A DNA stretch of 64,000 bases from Clostridium rectalis (GTDB lineage: Bacteria; Bacillota; Clostridia; Clostridiales; Clostridiaceae). Within the stretch, counting starts at the first letter, position 1. Every line of letters begins with the position of its first letter. A program made the translations under genes and the position numbers. Shown here one piece after another: positions 34,888-44,292 of this stretch. The stretch is taken from contig NZ_UYZZ01000002.1 in assembly GCF_900626095.1 (NCBI RefSeq), positions 372,001 to 436,000 on the forward strand, in the 5' to 3' direction. The notes under the pieces were generated by a model. It was not told the DNA's origin and made no database searches. It worked only from the letters and a program-made list of their open reading frames with translations.

Positions 34888-36924
34888 TTATCTATTTATT
34901 TTCTTAAATACTTCATCTATTGCTCCTTTAACCTTTTTCTCATCCGCTAAGTATGGTATAGTTATATGATCAGTTCCTATATTGTTCTTATTATATTCAA
35001 TTACAGTTTCAATTGAATGTTCATTTCTGGCCCATGAACGTCTAGCTACACCACCCATTACGTCCCAAGCCATTGCAGATTTAATTATTTCATCAACTCT
35101 ATGACTTCCATCTAAAACTAATCCAAATCCTCCATTTACTGATTTACCTATACCAACTCCTCCACCATTATGAAGAGCTATTAAACTCATTCCTCTAGCT
35201 GCATTACCTGCATAACATTGAACAGCCATGTCTGCCATTACATTGCTTCCGTCTTTGATATTTGACGTTTCTCTAAATGGTGAATCTGTACCTGATACAT
35301 CATGATGGTCTCTACCAAGCATTATAGGACCAACCTCTCCTTTTCTAACCATTTCATTAAATCTAAGTGCTATATTTACTCTACCCATAGCATCTTGATA
35401 AAGTATTCTTGCTTCGGTTCCTACCACTAATTCATTCTTTTCAGCATCTTTTATCCAGTTATAGTTATCTCTATCCTGATATCTCCTATTAGGATCTATA
35501 CAATCCATAGCTGCATGGTCAGTCTTAACTAAATCCTCATGCTTTCCGCTTAAACATACCCATCTAAACGGTCCATAACCATAGTCAAATAAATGAGGTC
35601 CCATAATATCTTCAACATATGATGGCCAAATAAATCCATCCTTTTCATCTATACCATTTTTAGATATTTCTTTAACACCTGCATCATAAATAGCCTTCAT
35701 AAATGAATTACCATAATCAAAGAAGTATACTCCTCTTTCAGTTAATGTTTTAATTAATTCAAAATGATGTCTTAATGTTTTATCAACTAATTCTCTAAAT
35801 TTTTCTGGTTCTTTTGCTAAAAGTCTAGTTCTTTCTTCAAAAGTTATTCCCTCTGGACAATAACCACCTTCATAAACATTATGACAAGATGTCTGGTCTG
35901 AAAGAAGGTCTATATGAATACTACTGTCTACTGCATATTTAAGAAGATCTACTATATTTCCATGATAAGCAATTGACATAGCCTGTTTCTTTTCCATTGA
36001 ATCTTTAGCCATTTCAAATACTTCTTTTACATCTGCAGACCATTTTTTAATCCATCCTTGTTCAAGTCTTGTATCTATTCTTGATTTATCAACCTCTGCA
36101 ACTATTCCCACACCATTTGCAATTTCACAAGCTTTACCTTGAGCTCCACTCATTCCGCCTAATCCTGAAGTTACAAATAATCTTCCTTTTAAATCCCCAT
36201 CATTAGGTATTCCAAGTTTTGATCTTCCAGCATTTAATATTGTATTAAATGTTCCATGTACAATACCCTGTGGTCCTATATACATCCAGCCACCTGCTGT
36301 CATCTGTCCGTAATTAGCAACTCCCATTTCTTCTGCTATTTCCCAGTCTTTTAAGTTATCAAACATACCAATCATTAATGCATTTGTTATAATTACTCTT
36401 GGAGCTTCTGGCTTTGACTTAAAAAGTCCTAATGGGTGTCCTGATTCCAATACTAAAGTTTGATCTTGGGTCATAACCTCTAGATATTTTTTTATTAGTC
36501 TATACTGCATCCAATTTTGACATACACTTCCTGTTTCACCGTAAGTAACAAGTTCATATGGGTATAATGCAACATCAAAATCTAGATTGTTATCAATCAT
36601 TACTTGGAAAGCCTTACCTTCTGTGCAGTTTCCTTTATATTCATCAATTGGTTTACCATAAATTCTTCCCTCTGGTCTAAATCTATATCCATAAATTCTA
36701 CCTCTAGTTGTCAATTCTTCTAAAAACTCGGGAATTAACTCTTCATGATATTTTTCTGGTATATAACGTAAAGCATTTTTTAATGCTACTTCTGTTTGAG
36801 GCTTTGTTAAATGAAACCCTCTATCCGGTGCCCTTCTTATACCTTTTTCAAACTTAGGCATCTCTGGTAAAAAATCATCAAGTTTTATTGTCATAGCTTC
36901 TGAAATATCAAAATTCTTTGTCAT
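34888..36924 (-). CDS. hutU: Urocanate hydratase
   Basis: HutU adds water to urocanate, giving imidazolonepropionate, using tightly bound NAD+. The 678-residue protein belongs to the long form of urocanase (about 675 residues) seen in Firmicutes and Fusobacteria, unlike the 550-560-residue Bacillus/Pseudomonas form. It carries MYIGPQGIVHGT, SGLGGMSGAQGKA (NAD-binding), DLLSDQTSCHNVYEGGYCP, FFDYGNSFMKAIYDAG, YGYGPFRWVCLSGKHEDL and ALHNGGGVGIGKSVNGG. TGAGGAGGATGCATT precedes the ATG. It heads the hutU-ftcD-hutI run, behind a region rich in the RCGTCTA motif. Confidence 0.97.
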   Translation of the reverse strand: MTKNFDISEAMTIKLDDFLPEMPKFEKGIRRAPDRGFHLTKPQTEVALKNALRYIPEKYHEELIPEFLEELTTRGRIYGYRFRPEGRIYGKPIDEYKGNCTEGKAFQVMIDNNLDFDVALYPYELVTYGETGSVCQNWMQYRLIKKYLEVMTQDQTLVLESGHPLGLFKSKPEAPRVIITNALMIGMFDNLKDWEIAEEMGVANYGQMTAGGWMYIGPQGIVHGTFNTILNAGRSKLGIPNDGDLKGRLFVTSGLGGMSGAQGKACEIANGVGIVAEVDKSRIDTRLEQGWIKKWSADVKEVFEMAKDSMEKKQAMSIAYHGNIVDLLKYAVDSSIHIDLLSDQTSCHNVYEGGYCPEGITFEERTRLLAKEPEKFRELVDKTLRHHFELIKTLTERGVYFFDYGNSFMKAIYDAGVKEISKNGIDEKDGFIWPSYVEDIMGPHLFDYGYGPFRWVCLSGKHEDLVKTDHAAMDCIDPNRRYQDRDNYNWIKDAEKNELVVGTEARILYQDAMGRVNIALRFNEMVRKGEVGPIMLGRDHHDVSGTDSPFRETSNIKDGSNVMADMAVQCYAGNAARGMSLIALHNGGGVGIGKSVNGGFGLVLDGSHRVDEIIKSAMAWDVMGGVARRSWARNEHSIETVIEYNKNNIGTDHITIPYLADEKKVKGAIDEVFKKINR

Positions 36925-37019
36925 AATGCATCCTCCTCATATATGTTAATTTTCTTATTTTTTATTTCTTATGTTGCTTTATCTTATAGGTCTATTATAT
37001 ACATTATTCGTCTTTAAAG

Positions 37020-37092
37020 CGTCTATGTTTTTTTTATTTTCTGAAATTTCTTATTAGTTTTTTTATTTAATTGACTCTTTTATTTATAGACG
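37020..37092. promoter_or_regulatory. Inverted CGTCTA / TAGACG pair and promoter upstream of hutU
   Basis: GCGTCTATG at 37019-37027 and ATAGACGTTTT at 37086-37096 are inverted copies of the motif also found upstream of ftcD1. On the minus strand the first copy lies immediately upstream of a TATAAT box (36990-36995 region) that has no good -35, so an activator or repressor bound here could control hutU. Confidence 0.45.
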
Positions 37093-37110
37093 TTTTAAAG
37101 ATATTATAAA

Positions 37111-37138
37111 AAGTAGTTAGTTCTTTTACTAACTACTT
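37111..37138 (-). terminator. Terminator after the response regulator gene
   Basis: AAGTAGTTAGT and ACTAACTACTT form an 11-bp perfect stem; on the minus strand TTTTTATAAT follows. It separates the two-component genes from hutU. Confidence 0.85.
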
Positions 37139-37146
37139 AAAAAAGT

Positions 37147-38505
37147 CTATAATTTATATTCTTTTATCTTATATCTTAGAGTTCTCTCACCAATACCTAA
37201 AATTTCAGCAGTCTTTTTTCTATTTCCATCAAATTTATGTAATGTATATTTTATTATCTTCCTTTCCGCTTCTTTCATGCTATCTCCCACATATATAGGT
37301 ATAAATTTAGTATTATCTACAAAAATATTTTCCTTAATAAATATTTCCTCTGATAAATCTTCTTCCTTTATATACTCATCCTCTGAAAGAGCTATAGCTC
37401 TTTCTATAATATTTCTAAGTTCTCTTACATTACCTTTGAATTTATAATTTTCTAAAGCCTTTAATGCACCTGAGCTTATGCCTTTTACATCTCTATCAAA
37501 CTTAACATTAATATCCTTAATAAAATATTCTACAAGTTTAGATATATCCTCCTTTCTTTCCCTTAAAGGTGGTAATTTTATAGTTATCACATTAAGTCTA
37601 TAAAATAAATCTTCTCTAAATCTATTTTCTTTAATCTCTACTTTTAAATCTTTATTAGTAGCCGATACAAATCTTACATCCAACTTTATATTTCTAGTAG
37701 CTCCTATAGGTCTAATTTCTTTTTCTTGGATTACTCTTAAAAGCTTTGTTTGTAAATTCATATCCATATCTCCAATTTCATCTAGAAATAGAGTCCCCTT
37801 ATTCGATAGTTCTATTATTCCTTTTTTTTCATCTAATGCACCCGTAAAAGCACCTTTTTTGTACCCAAATAATTCACTTTCTAGTAAATTATTTGGAATA
37901 GCAGAACAATTTATTACATTAAATGGTCCATTTTTTCTATTTCCATGGAAATGTACCGCCCTAGCCACCAATTCTTTTCCTGTGCCACTTTCCCCAGTTA
38001 TAAGTAAGTTTATATCCACATCTTTTACTCTATCTATTAAGTCAAAAACCTGTTTTATTTTTTTAGAATTTCCAATAATATTGTATTTAGAATTTCCATT
38101 TATATTATTACTTAAATATCTAATCTTAGTATTAAGATTTATATACTCCTCCACCTTCATAAGTAAGAGATTAAGTTCCTCTATATTTATAGGTTTAGTT
38201 ATATAATAAAAAGCCCCTGACTTCATAGCTTTAACCGAAGATTCAATACTTCCATAAGCTGTCATTATAATAACTACTGTATCTAAACTTAATTCCCTTA
38301 TTTTTTTTAACACATCTATTCCACTAACACCACCTAGTCTTAAGTCTAAAATTACTATATCTATATGTGTATTTTTAATTATTGAAAGAGCATCTGCTTC
38401 ATTATGTGCTGTATATATATGATACTTATCTTCTAATGCAAAGCTTAAAGAAGTACAAATTGATGTTTCGTCATCTATAATTAATAGTCTATACAATTTA
38501 TTCAT
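37147..38505 (-). CDS. NtrC-family sigma-54-dependent response regulator
   Basis: The 452-residue protein has three parts. A receiver domain (about 1-120) has IDDETSI, DIVILDLRLGG with the phospho-acceptor Asp, and the later Lys in YYITKPI. The AAA+ domain (about 140-370) has TGESGTGKELVARAVH (Walker A), ELFGYKKGAFTGA (GAFTGA, the sigma-54 contact loop) and GTLFLDEIGDMD (Walker B). A Fis-type helix-turn-helix ends it (GNRKKTAEILGIGERTLRYKI). It overlaps its kinase gene by 8 bases. The ATG directly follows GGAG, so a TTG at 38496 might be the real start. It is a candidate activator of the sigma-54 promoters at 18.5 and 22.6 kb. Confidence 0.93.
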   Translation of the reverse strand: MNKLYRLLIIDDETSICTSLSFALEDKYHIYTAHNEADALSIIKNTHIDIVILDLRLGGVSGIDVLKKIRELSLDTVVIIMTAYGSIESSVKAMKSGAFYYITKPINIEELNLLLMKVEEYINLNTKIRYLSNNINGNSKYNIIGNSKKIKQVFDLIDRVKDVDINLLITGESGTGKELVARAVHFHGNRKNGPFNVINCSAIPNNLLESELFGYKKGAFTGALDEKKGIIELSNKGTLFLDEIGDMDMNLQTKLLRVIQEKEIRPIGATRNIKLDVRFVSATNKDLKVEIKENRFREDLFYRLNVITIKLPPLRERKEDISKLVEYFIKDINVKFDRDVKGISSGALKALENYKFKGNVRELRNIIERAIALSEDEYIKEEDLSEEIFIKENIFVDNTKFIPIYVGDSMKEAERKIIKYTLHKFDGNRKKTAEILGIGERTLRYKIKEYKL

Positions 38506-40477
38506 CTCCTATTTTATAAAATTCCAAATTAAATATAGTACCTTTTCCCTTGATACTATTAAAATATATTAGTACATTATTTTCCTCTAATAATTGATAG
38601 CTTACAAAAAGCCCTAGTCCCGTTCCTGTTGATTTAGTGGTATAAAATGGATTGTATATTCTCTCAATATCTTTCTCGTCTATTCCACAACCATTGTCCC
38701 TTATACTAAGGGTAATCTTATTATTTTTAACTTTTGCTAATATATCTATAACTTTATTCTCTTTATCTATACTTTCAATTGAATTTAAAATTATATTTAT
38801 TAAAACCTGTTTAAAATGATTTTTATCCATATATACATATATATCTTCAGATATATCTACATCTGTTTTAATATTTTTTTCCTTAATTTTATTTTTCATT
38901 AAAGATATAACCTTTTCTATGGCTATTAATAGATTTATTTTTTCTTTAAAAGCTTTTCTAGGCTTAGAGTATTCTAATAAATCAACTATTAAATTATTTA
39001 ACCTTTTTGCTTCCTTAGGAATATCTAAACATATCATTTTTCTAAATTTTTCATTATCATATTTTTGTGGAATTAATTCTGCATATGTTTTTATTGCAGT
39101 TAAAGGATTTCTTATTTCATGAGCTATTCCAGAAAGTAAAATACCTAATGATTGCATTTTATCTTTTCTTGCAAGGCTGTGTTGTAAAAATTTTTCCTCT
39201 GTAATATCATTAAAATTTATTATGATTTCATCCACCCACTCATAATTTATCTTTAACATATTAACCCTATAGTTTATAAATTTTTTTTCTTTGTTTACTT
39301 CAATATAGATTTCTTTGCCTTTTTCTAATACATCTAAATTAAATATACTTGCTATATTTGTTTCATAAAAATTCTTACCTATAATACCTTCCACATTTAA
39401 ATTAAGAATATCACTAGCAACTGTATTTATAAATGTAATAACTCCTCTACCATTTATAGTAATCACACCATTAAATATATTATTAAGAATTTGTTCTCTA
39501 AAATCCTTTTCCCCTTTAATCACCTTATTTTTGAGAATTAAATCTTTGTTAACCTTTTCAATCCTTTGAGTTTGTTTTTCAACTTCTTCTTTTAAAATAT
39601 CATTCCACATATAAAATATTAAAATCAACGAAATTAAGATTACTGTACTTATTAATGTTATTTTTAATATTTTAAACAAAGATAATTTAGAACTATTTAT
39701 GCTATATCCAAACCACTTTCTGTATATACTTTCATAAGTTCCATTACTTTTTATTTCTTTTAACCCTTTATTTATTAAATCTAATGTATTTTTATCCCCC
39801 TTTTTTACAGCTATGCAATATTCCGTAAAATTAATGGACGTATCAACTATCTTTAGTTTATCCCTTACTTTAAGCTTGTTTATTAAGTTTACTCCAGTTA
39901 AAGTATTTCCAATATATGCATCCACCTCTCCATTTAAAAGTTTTTTAAATGCTTCTTCTTGATCTGTTGTATTAATAGTTGTCACATTACTTAATAGATT
40001 TAAGTTTTTATAAGCTACATCTCCCTTTTGTATAGCTACTTTATGATTTAATAATTTTTCAAATCCATCAATCTTATTATTGGAAGTCAATATAAAAATC
40101 GATTGGGAGTTTTCTAAATACCCTTTAGAAAAATCATAGAGTTTTTTTCTCTCCTGATTATATTTCATGCCTTGTATTATATCAATTTGCCCATTTTTTA
40201 ATTTTTTACAAGCCTCTTCCCATTTCATAGGATAAAACTCTACTTCTATTCCACAACTCAATGAAACAGCCCTAATTATATCCACATTAAAGCCTGTGTA
40301 CTTACCCTTCTCATCTATATACTCAAAAGGAGGAAAATTAATATCTCCTGCAACTTTTAAAATATATTTTTTACCCTTATCCTGTAAATAATCTTTATTT
40401 ATTTTCCAATTCATCCCTATAAAAACTATTATTATTAATGCTATAAATACTATAATTAATCTTAGCTTTTTTTTCAT
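38498..40477 (-). CDS. Sensor histidine kinase with extracellular amino-acid-binding (SBP_bac_3) domain
   Basis: The 659-residue membrane kinase has an N-terminal membrane anchor, then a family-3 solute-binding domain (about 40-260; GDINFPPFEYIDEKGKYTGFNVD, NGQIDIIQGMKYN, LNGEVDAYIGN), a second membrane segment (LKITLISTVILISLILIFYMW), a PAS domain (about 330-430), the HisKA box GIAHEIRNPLTAIKTYAEL with the phospho-His, and HATPase motifs NIILNSIES, IRDNGCGID and STGTGLGLFV. Family-3 domains usually bind polar amino acids, so it probably senses an extracellular amino acid and phosphorylates the adjoining regulator. GGGGGATTATAT precedes the ATG. Confidence 0.92.
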   Translation of the reverse strand: MKKKLRLIIVFIALIIIVFIGMNWKINKDYLQDKGKKYILKVAGDINFPPFEYIDEKGKYTGFNVDIIRAVSLSCGIEVEFYPMKWEEACKKLKNGQIDIIQGMKYNQERKKLYDFSKGYLENSQSIFILTSNNKIDGFEKLLNHKVAIQKGDVAYKNLNLLSNVTTINTTDQEEAFKKLLNGEVDAYIGNTLTGVNLINKLKVRDKLKIVDTSINFTEYCIAVKKGDKNTLDLINKGLKEIKSNGTYESIYRKWFGYSINSSKLSLFKILKITLISTVILISLILIFYMWNDILKEEVEKQTQRIEKVNKDLILKNKVIKGEKDFREQILNNIFNGVITINGRGVITFINTVASDILNLNVEGIIGKNFYETNIASIFNLDVLEKGKEIYIEVNKEKKFINYRVNMLKINYEWVDEIIINFNDITEEKFLQHSLARKDKMQSLGILLSGIAHEIRNPLTAIKTYAELIPQKYDNEKFRKMICLDIPKEAKRLNNLIVDLLEYSKPRKAFKEKINLLIAIEKVISLMKNKIKEKNIKTDVDISEDIYVYMDKNHFKQVLINIILNSIESIDKENKVIDILAKVKNNKITLSIRDNGCGIDEKDIERIYNPFYTTKSTGTGLGLFVSYQLLEENNVLIYFNSIKGKGTIFNLEFYKIGDE

Positions 40478-40976
40478 ATAATCCCCCTTAGCAAAATTTA
40501 AAATTATGTTGCCCCTTATAAAATCCTTTCCTACTTTTATATTATAACAAAATCATAATTTTAAATTTAGTTATATATTCATTACAATAGTGATTTTTCA
40601 CTTCTTTATTTAGAATAATATTATATAAATTAATATTTTGATAAAAAATATAAGCATAGTGAATCTTATGTATTATAACAAAATAAAGATCTTACTATTA
40701 ACATTATGGAAAAACACTTATATTTTAATATTACATTATTACTTTTAAAACACATAAAACCATTATTTAAAAATATACTATTTCGTTTATTAGATTTTAT
40801 TGCAAAATTCTTCTTTTAAATTTCCGTAAATGTAACAGTATCATGGGTTCCCTAAGTGAAGGTAATTCTATAAGTGGTAATTCATATGTCTTATATTAAA
40901 TTATAGATAAATATATTCACATTATAAAATTCAACTCATATTATAAAATTAGAAAAATTAATAGGAGGGCAACTAT
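40478..40976. other. AT-rich divergent intergenic region
   Basis: This gap of about 500 bases separates the divergent kinase gene and the binding-protein gene. I found no reading frame with a ribosome binding site, no strong hairpin and no GG-N10-GC pair of sigma-54 type. It must hold both promoters, but none stands out. Confidence 0.5.
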
Positions 40977-41996
40977 ATGATAAAAAAAAGGTTAAAACTC
41001 ACTTCTATTTTTATATCTTTACTTATTGTTTTCACCACACTTACTTCTTGTAATAAATCAGCTAATAAATCAGAAATACAAAAGGTACGCTTAAACGAAG
41101 TTGTTCGCTCTGTTTTCTATGCCCCAATGTATGTAGCTATAAACAAAGGTTATTTCAAAGAATATAACATTGAAATAGAACTATCCACTGGTCAAGGAGC
41201 AGATAAAACGATGCAGCAAGTTTTATCTGGTAGCGCAGATATAGGTTTTTGTGGTCCTGAACAAGTCATATATATTTATAATCAAAAACGAGATGACTAC
41301 CCCATAATATTTGCTCAACTTACTCAAAGGGATGGTTCCTTTTTAGTTGGTAGAAGTGAAGATAAAAGTTTTAATTGGGATTCATTAAAAGGTAAAACTA
41401 TAATCGGTGGACGTCCTGGTGGTGTACCTGAAATGGCTTTGGAATACGTACTAAAAGACCATAAATTAGTACCAAACAAAGATGTAAAACTAATAACCAA
41501 TTTAGCATTTACTGCCACTGCCGGTGCGTTCAAAGCAGGAACTGGTGACTATGTAGCATTATTTGAGCCTACAGCAACAATGATTGAAAAAGATAATTCT
41601 GGAAAAATTGTAGCCTCCATAGGAGAATCTGCTGGTGTTATGCCATATACATGCTACTTTTCTACTAAATCTTATATAGATAAAAACCCTAAAGTAATAG
41701 AAAACTTTATTAAAGCAATATTTAAAGCTCAGACATGGGTAAAAGAAAACGATAACGATAGGATAGCAGAAGAAATAAAATCTTTCTTTCCTGGAACAGA
41801 TGTTAAGGATTTATCATCTGTAATAAAAAACTATAAAAAAATAAACGCTTATGCATGTAATCCTACACTAAAAAAAGAAGACCTTAATAAACTTATGAAT
41901 ATAATACAATCTTATAATAAGGAATTAATTCCTGAAAAACCACCTTTTGAAAAAATAGTGAATACTAATTTATCCAATAAAGCAATTATTAATTAA
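40977..41996 (+). CDS. ABC transporter substrate-binding lipoprotein (NMT1/SsuA type)
   Basis: The 339-residue protein has a lipoprotein signal (basic start, hydrophobic stretch, then TTLTSCNK with the lipidated Cys at about 25). The mature part matches the NMT1/THI5/SsuA binding-protein family: LNEVVRSVFYAPMYVAINKGYFKEYNIEIEL, GSADIGFCGPEQVIYIYNQ, LKGKTIIGGRPGGVPEMALEYVL. Substrates in this family include sulfonates, taurine, nitrate and pyrimidine precursors; I cannot fix it. No ATPase or permease gene adjoins. A matching ATPase-permease pair without a binding protein lies at 60.4-61.9 kb and could be the partner. TAGGAGGGCAACTAT precedes the ATG. Confidence 0.88.
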   Translation: MIKKRLKLTSIFISLLIVFTTLTSCNKSANKSEIQKVRLNEVVRSVFYAPMYVAINKGYFKEYNIEIELSTGQGADKTMQQVLSGSADIGFCGPEQVIYIYNQKRDDYPIIFAQLTQRDGSFLVGRSEDKSFNWDSLKGKTIIGGRPGGVPEMALEYVLKDHKLVPNKDVKLITNLAFTATAGAFKAGTGDYVALFEPTATMIEKDNSGKIVASIGESAGVMPYTCYFSTKSYIDKNPKVIENFIKAIFKAQTWVKENDNDRIAEEIKSFFPGTDVKDLSSVIKNYKKINAYACNPTLKKEDLNKLMNIIQSYNKELIPEKPPFEKIVNTNLSNKAIIN

Positions 41997-41997
41997 T

Positions 41998-42038
41998 AAA
42001 AATAGCATCTATTTTCTAATAAAATAGATGCTATTTTT
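41998..42038 (+). terminator. Terminator after the binding-protein gene
   Basis: AAAAATAGCATCTATTTT and AAAATAGATGCTATTTTT form an 18-bp perfect stem with a 5-base loop, then TATT. It makes the binding protein a single-gene unit. Confidence 0.9.
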
Positions 42039-42469
42039 ATTGTATTTTTTACATTTATTGTTATGCTTTTGAATTAAAATTATGTTTATCCTTCATATTT
42101 TCTTATATATATATATTTGTATTAAAGTTTACTTAATAATTCAGATTACTTTTAATGTAATAAAATTATAATTAATGTAATCTTATATTTTATACACTTT
42201 TTTATCCTTTTAATATTTAAAAAATAAATTCAAAAGAAATATTAGCTCATATTTAAATAATTTTTAGATTTAAATATCTTACCAAACCACTATCGTTATT
42301 AAAATAAATCTTTATGTTATCTTTTCACCATTTATTTATAAAATTTAATCAATTACTTTTTTAGAATTATGAAATCTAATAATTTTTTCAAAAAATTTAG
42401 TTTGATAATTTATGATTTTAAAAAAAATTAAAGTTTTATGGGTTTTTAAATATTGTTTAATTATTTTTA

Positions 42470-42535
42470 AAAATGAAGGATTTAAAAATAATCTTTCATT
42501 TTCTTATTGATTTTTATAAATCTTTTATATATAAT
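42470..42535 (+). promoter_or_regulatory. gltS2 promoter with adjacent inverted repeat
   Basis: TTGATT (42507-42512) and TATAAT (42530-42535) are 17 bases apart, a good sigma-A promoter. Just upstream, AAAATGAAGGATT (42470-42482) and AATCTTTCATTTT (42490-42502) form an inverted repeat with one G-T pair, ending 4 bases before the -35, a likely regulator site. The rest of the gap from 42039 to 42596 is AT-rich without a gene. Confidence 0.65.
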
Positions 42536-42596
42536 AGATATATATTATAAATATAACGTTTTCAATTATAGTCTTAATTAGAAAGGTGGAGTTTTT

Positions 42597-43787
42597 ATGG
42601 AAATTAAATTGGACATGATGCAAACTACTGCATTAGCTGTAGTTATCTATTACTTTGGCGCATGGCTTAAATCAAAATGGTCTTTTCTAGAAAAATTTTG
42701 TATTCCTGCTCCTGTTGTAGGCGGACTTATTTTCGCATTTTTAAACCTTATTTTAAAACAAAGTAGCCTCCTTTCTCTTGAACTTACAGATACCTTGCAG
42801 AAACCATTTATGATGGTGTTTTTTACATCAATAGGTTTTACCGCAAGTATTGAACTTATAAAAAAAGGAGGTCTTCAAGTTATTGTTTTCTGGCTATGTG
42901 CTACAGTGCTATGCATAATTCAAGACGGTGTTGGTGTGTTGCTTGCAAAAGTTTTAGATGTTAGTCCACTTTTAGGATTGATATGTGGATCTGTTTCAAT
43001 GACAGGTGGACATGGTACCGCTGGTGCTTTTGCTCCAGAGTTTGAAAAAATGGGTCTTCAAGGCGCCATGACTGCAGCTATGGCAGCAGCAACTTTCGGG
43101 TTAGTTTTCGGTTCACTAATAGGTGGTCCTATAGGGAAAAGACTTATTGAAAAGAAAAACTTAAAACCTCATCCAGAACTATATACTTCAGAAGAAGAAG
43201 TAGCTTCAACTAAAAAAGAAGTGATTAACTACGAAGAACTTTTCAAGAGTTTAACTTTAATACTAATTGCTATAGGTATAGGTGCTATAATGGAAGGTTT
43301 CTTTAAGAGTCATAAAATCACACTACCTTCATATGTAAACTCAATGATTATTGCTGCTATTATCTTAAATATTGGTGAGTCAACAGGCAAATGGCATGTA
43401 AACCAAAAGTGTACAGAGATTTTAGGTTCCATAGGACTTAATATATTTTTATCTATGGCATTAATCTCCTTAAAACTTTGGGAACTTGCTGCCCTTGCTG
43501 GACCAATGCTTATTATATTATTTACACAAACAGTTATTATGGGGCTATATGCTACTTATGTAACATTTAACATTATAGGAAGAGACTTTGATGCGGCAGT
43601 TATATCCGCTGGTCACTGTGGATTTGGTATGGGCGCTACTCCAAATGCTATGGCAAACATGAGATCTGTAGTTGAAAGATTTGGCCCTGCACCTAGAGCA
43701 TTTTTCGTACTCCCTATAGTGGGTGCATTTTTAATAGATTTTATTAATGCGCTTATAATAACTACATTTTCAAATTTATTCCATTAA
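42597..43787 (+). CDS. gltS: Sodium/glutamate symporter (GltS2, first of tandem three)
   Basis: A 396-residue GltS carrier with about ten membrane segments. It has EKFCIPAPVVGGLIF, SVSMTGGHGTAGAFAPEFE in the first half and ISAGHCGFGMGATPNAMANM in the second, matching the two-fold pseudo-symmetric hairpins of GltS proteins, then FGPAPRAFFVLPIVGAFLIDF. GltS takes up glutamate with sodium, providing the main fermentation substrate of glutamate-using clostridia. AGAAAGGTGGAGTTTTT precedes the ATG. The gene has its own promoter and terminator. Strong similarity to the next two genes shows tandem duplication. Confidence 0.93.
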   Translation: MEIKLDMMQTTALAVVIYYFGAWLKSKWSFLEKFCIPAPVVGGLIFAFLNLILKQSSLLSLELTDTLQKPFMMVFFTSIGFTASIELIKKGGLQVIVFWLCATVLCIIQDGVGVLLAKVLDVSPLLGLICGSVSMTGGHGTAGAFAPEFEKMGLQGAMTAAMAAATFGLVFGSLIGGPIGKRLIEKKNLKPHPELYTSEEEVASTKKEVINYEELFKSLTLILIAIGIGAIMEGFFKSHKITLPSYVNSMIIAAIILNIGESTGKWHVNQKCTEILGSIGLNIFLSMALISLKLWELAALAGPMLIILFTQTVIMGLYATYVTFNIIGRDFDAAVISAGHCGFGMGATPNAMANMRSVVERFGPAPRAFFVLPIVGAFLIDFINALIITTFSNLFH

Positions 43788-43800
43788 TCTTTTAGTAATC

Positions 43801-43830
43801 AAAAGCTGTTAGAGGTATCTAACAGCTTTT
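43801..43830 (+). terminator. Terminator after gltS2
   Basis: AAAAGCTGTTAGA and TCTAACAGCTTTT form a 13-bp stem with a 4-base loop and a T-run. Confidence 0.92.
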
Positions 43831-44162
43831 TTTAATTTCTATATATTTAAATTAAATTATTTTAAAAATTTTACGTAAATCATCTCAACTAATGTATCAT
43901 CTCACATTCTTAATGAACTATATACTATTATAGATATTAAAAATCTGAAAATTATAATTTATCTGAATGTATAATATTTATTTTATCTCTACCTATATAT
44001 AATATATACTGATAAATTACAGGTTCAACTCATTGATAAGCCTTATCTGCCTACACATATTTACATTTTTCTGTTTTTTATTATATATTTCTATACAAAT
44101 ACATATTTTTTACTTTTTATTGAATTGTATATTTGTTCTTTTGACAAGTTTTTAAAAATATA

Positions 44163-44191
44163 TTGAATTCTGAAAAAGATTGTGTTATTAT
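44163..44191 (+). promoter_or_regulatory. Sigma-A promoter of gltS3
   Basis: TTGAAT (44163-44168) and TATTAT (44186-44191) are 17 bases apart. The gltS4 promoter has the same two hexamers and spacing. The rest of the gap from 43831 to 44292 is AT-rich, with a small GATAAGCCTTATC palindrome at 44035-44047 and no gene. Confidence 0.75.
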
Positions 44192-44292
44192 GTATTTGTC
44201 CTAATCGAAATGAAAAAAGTTTAATGGACTATTCTAATTTATATTTTTAAAATTTTTATTTTTATTTTTAAATTTAGAAAGGCGGTCTTAAT

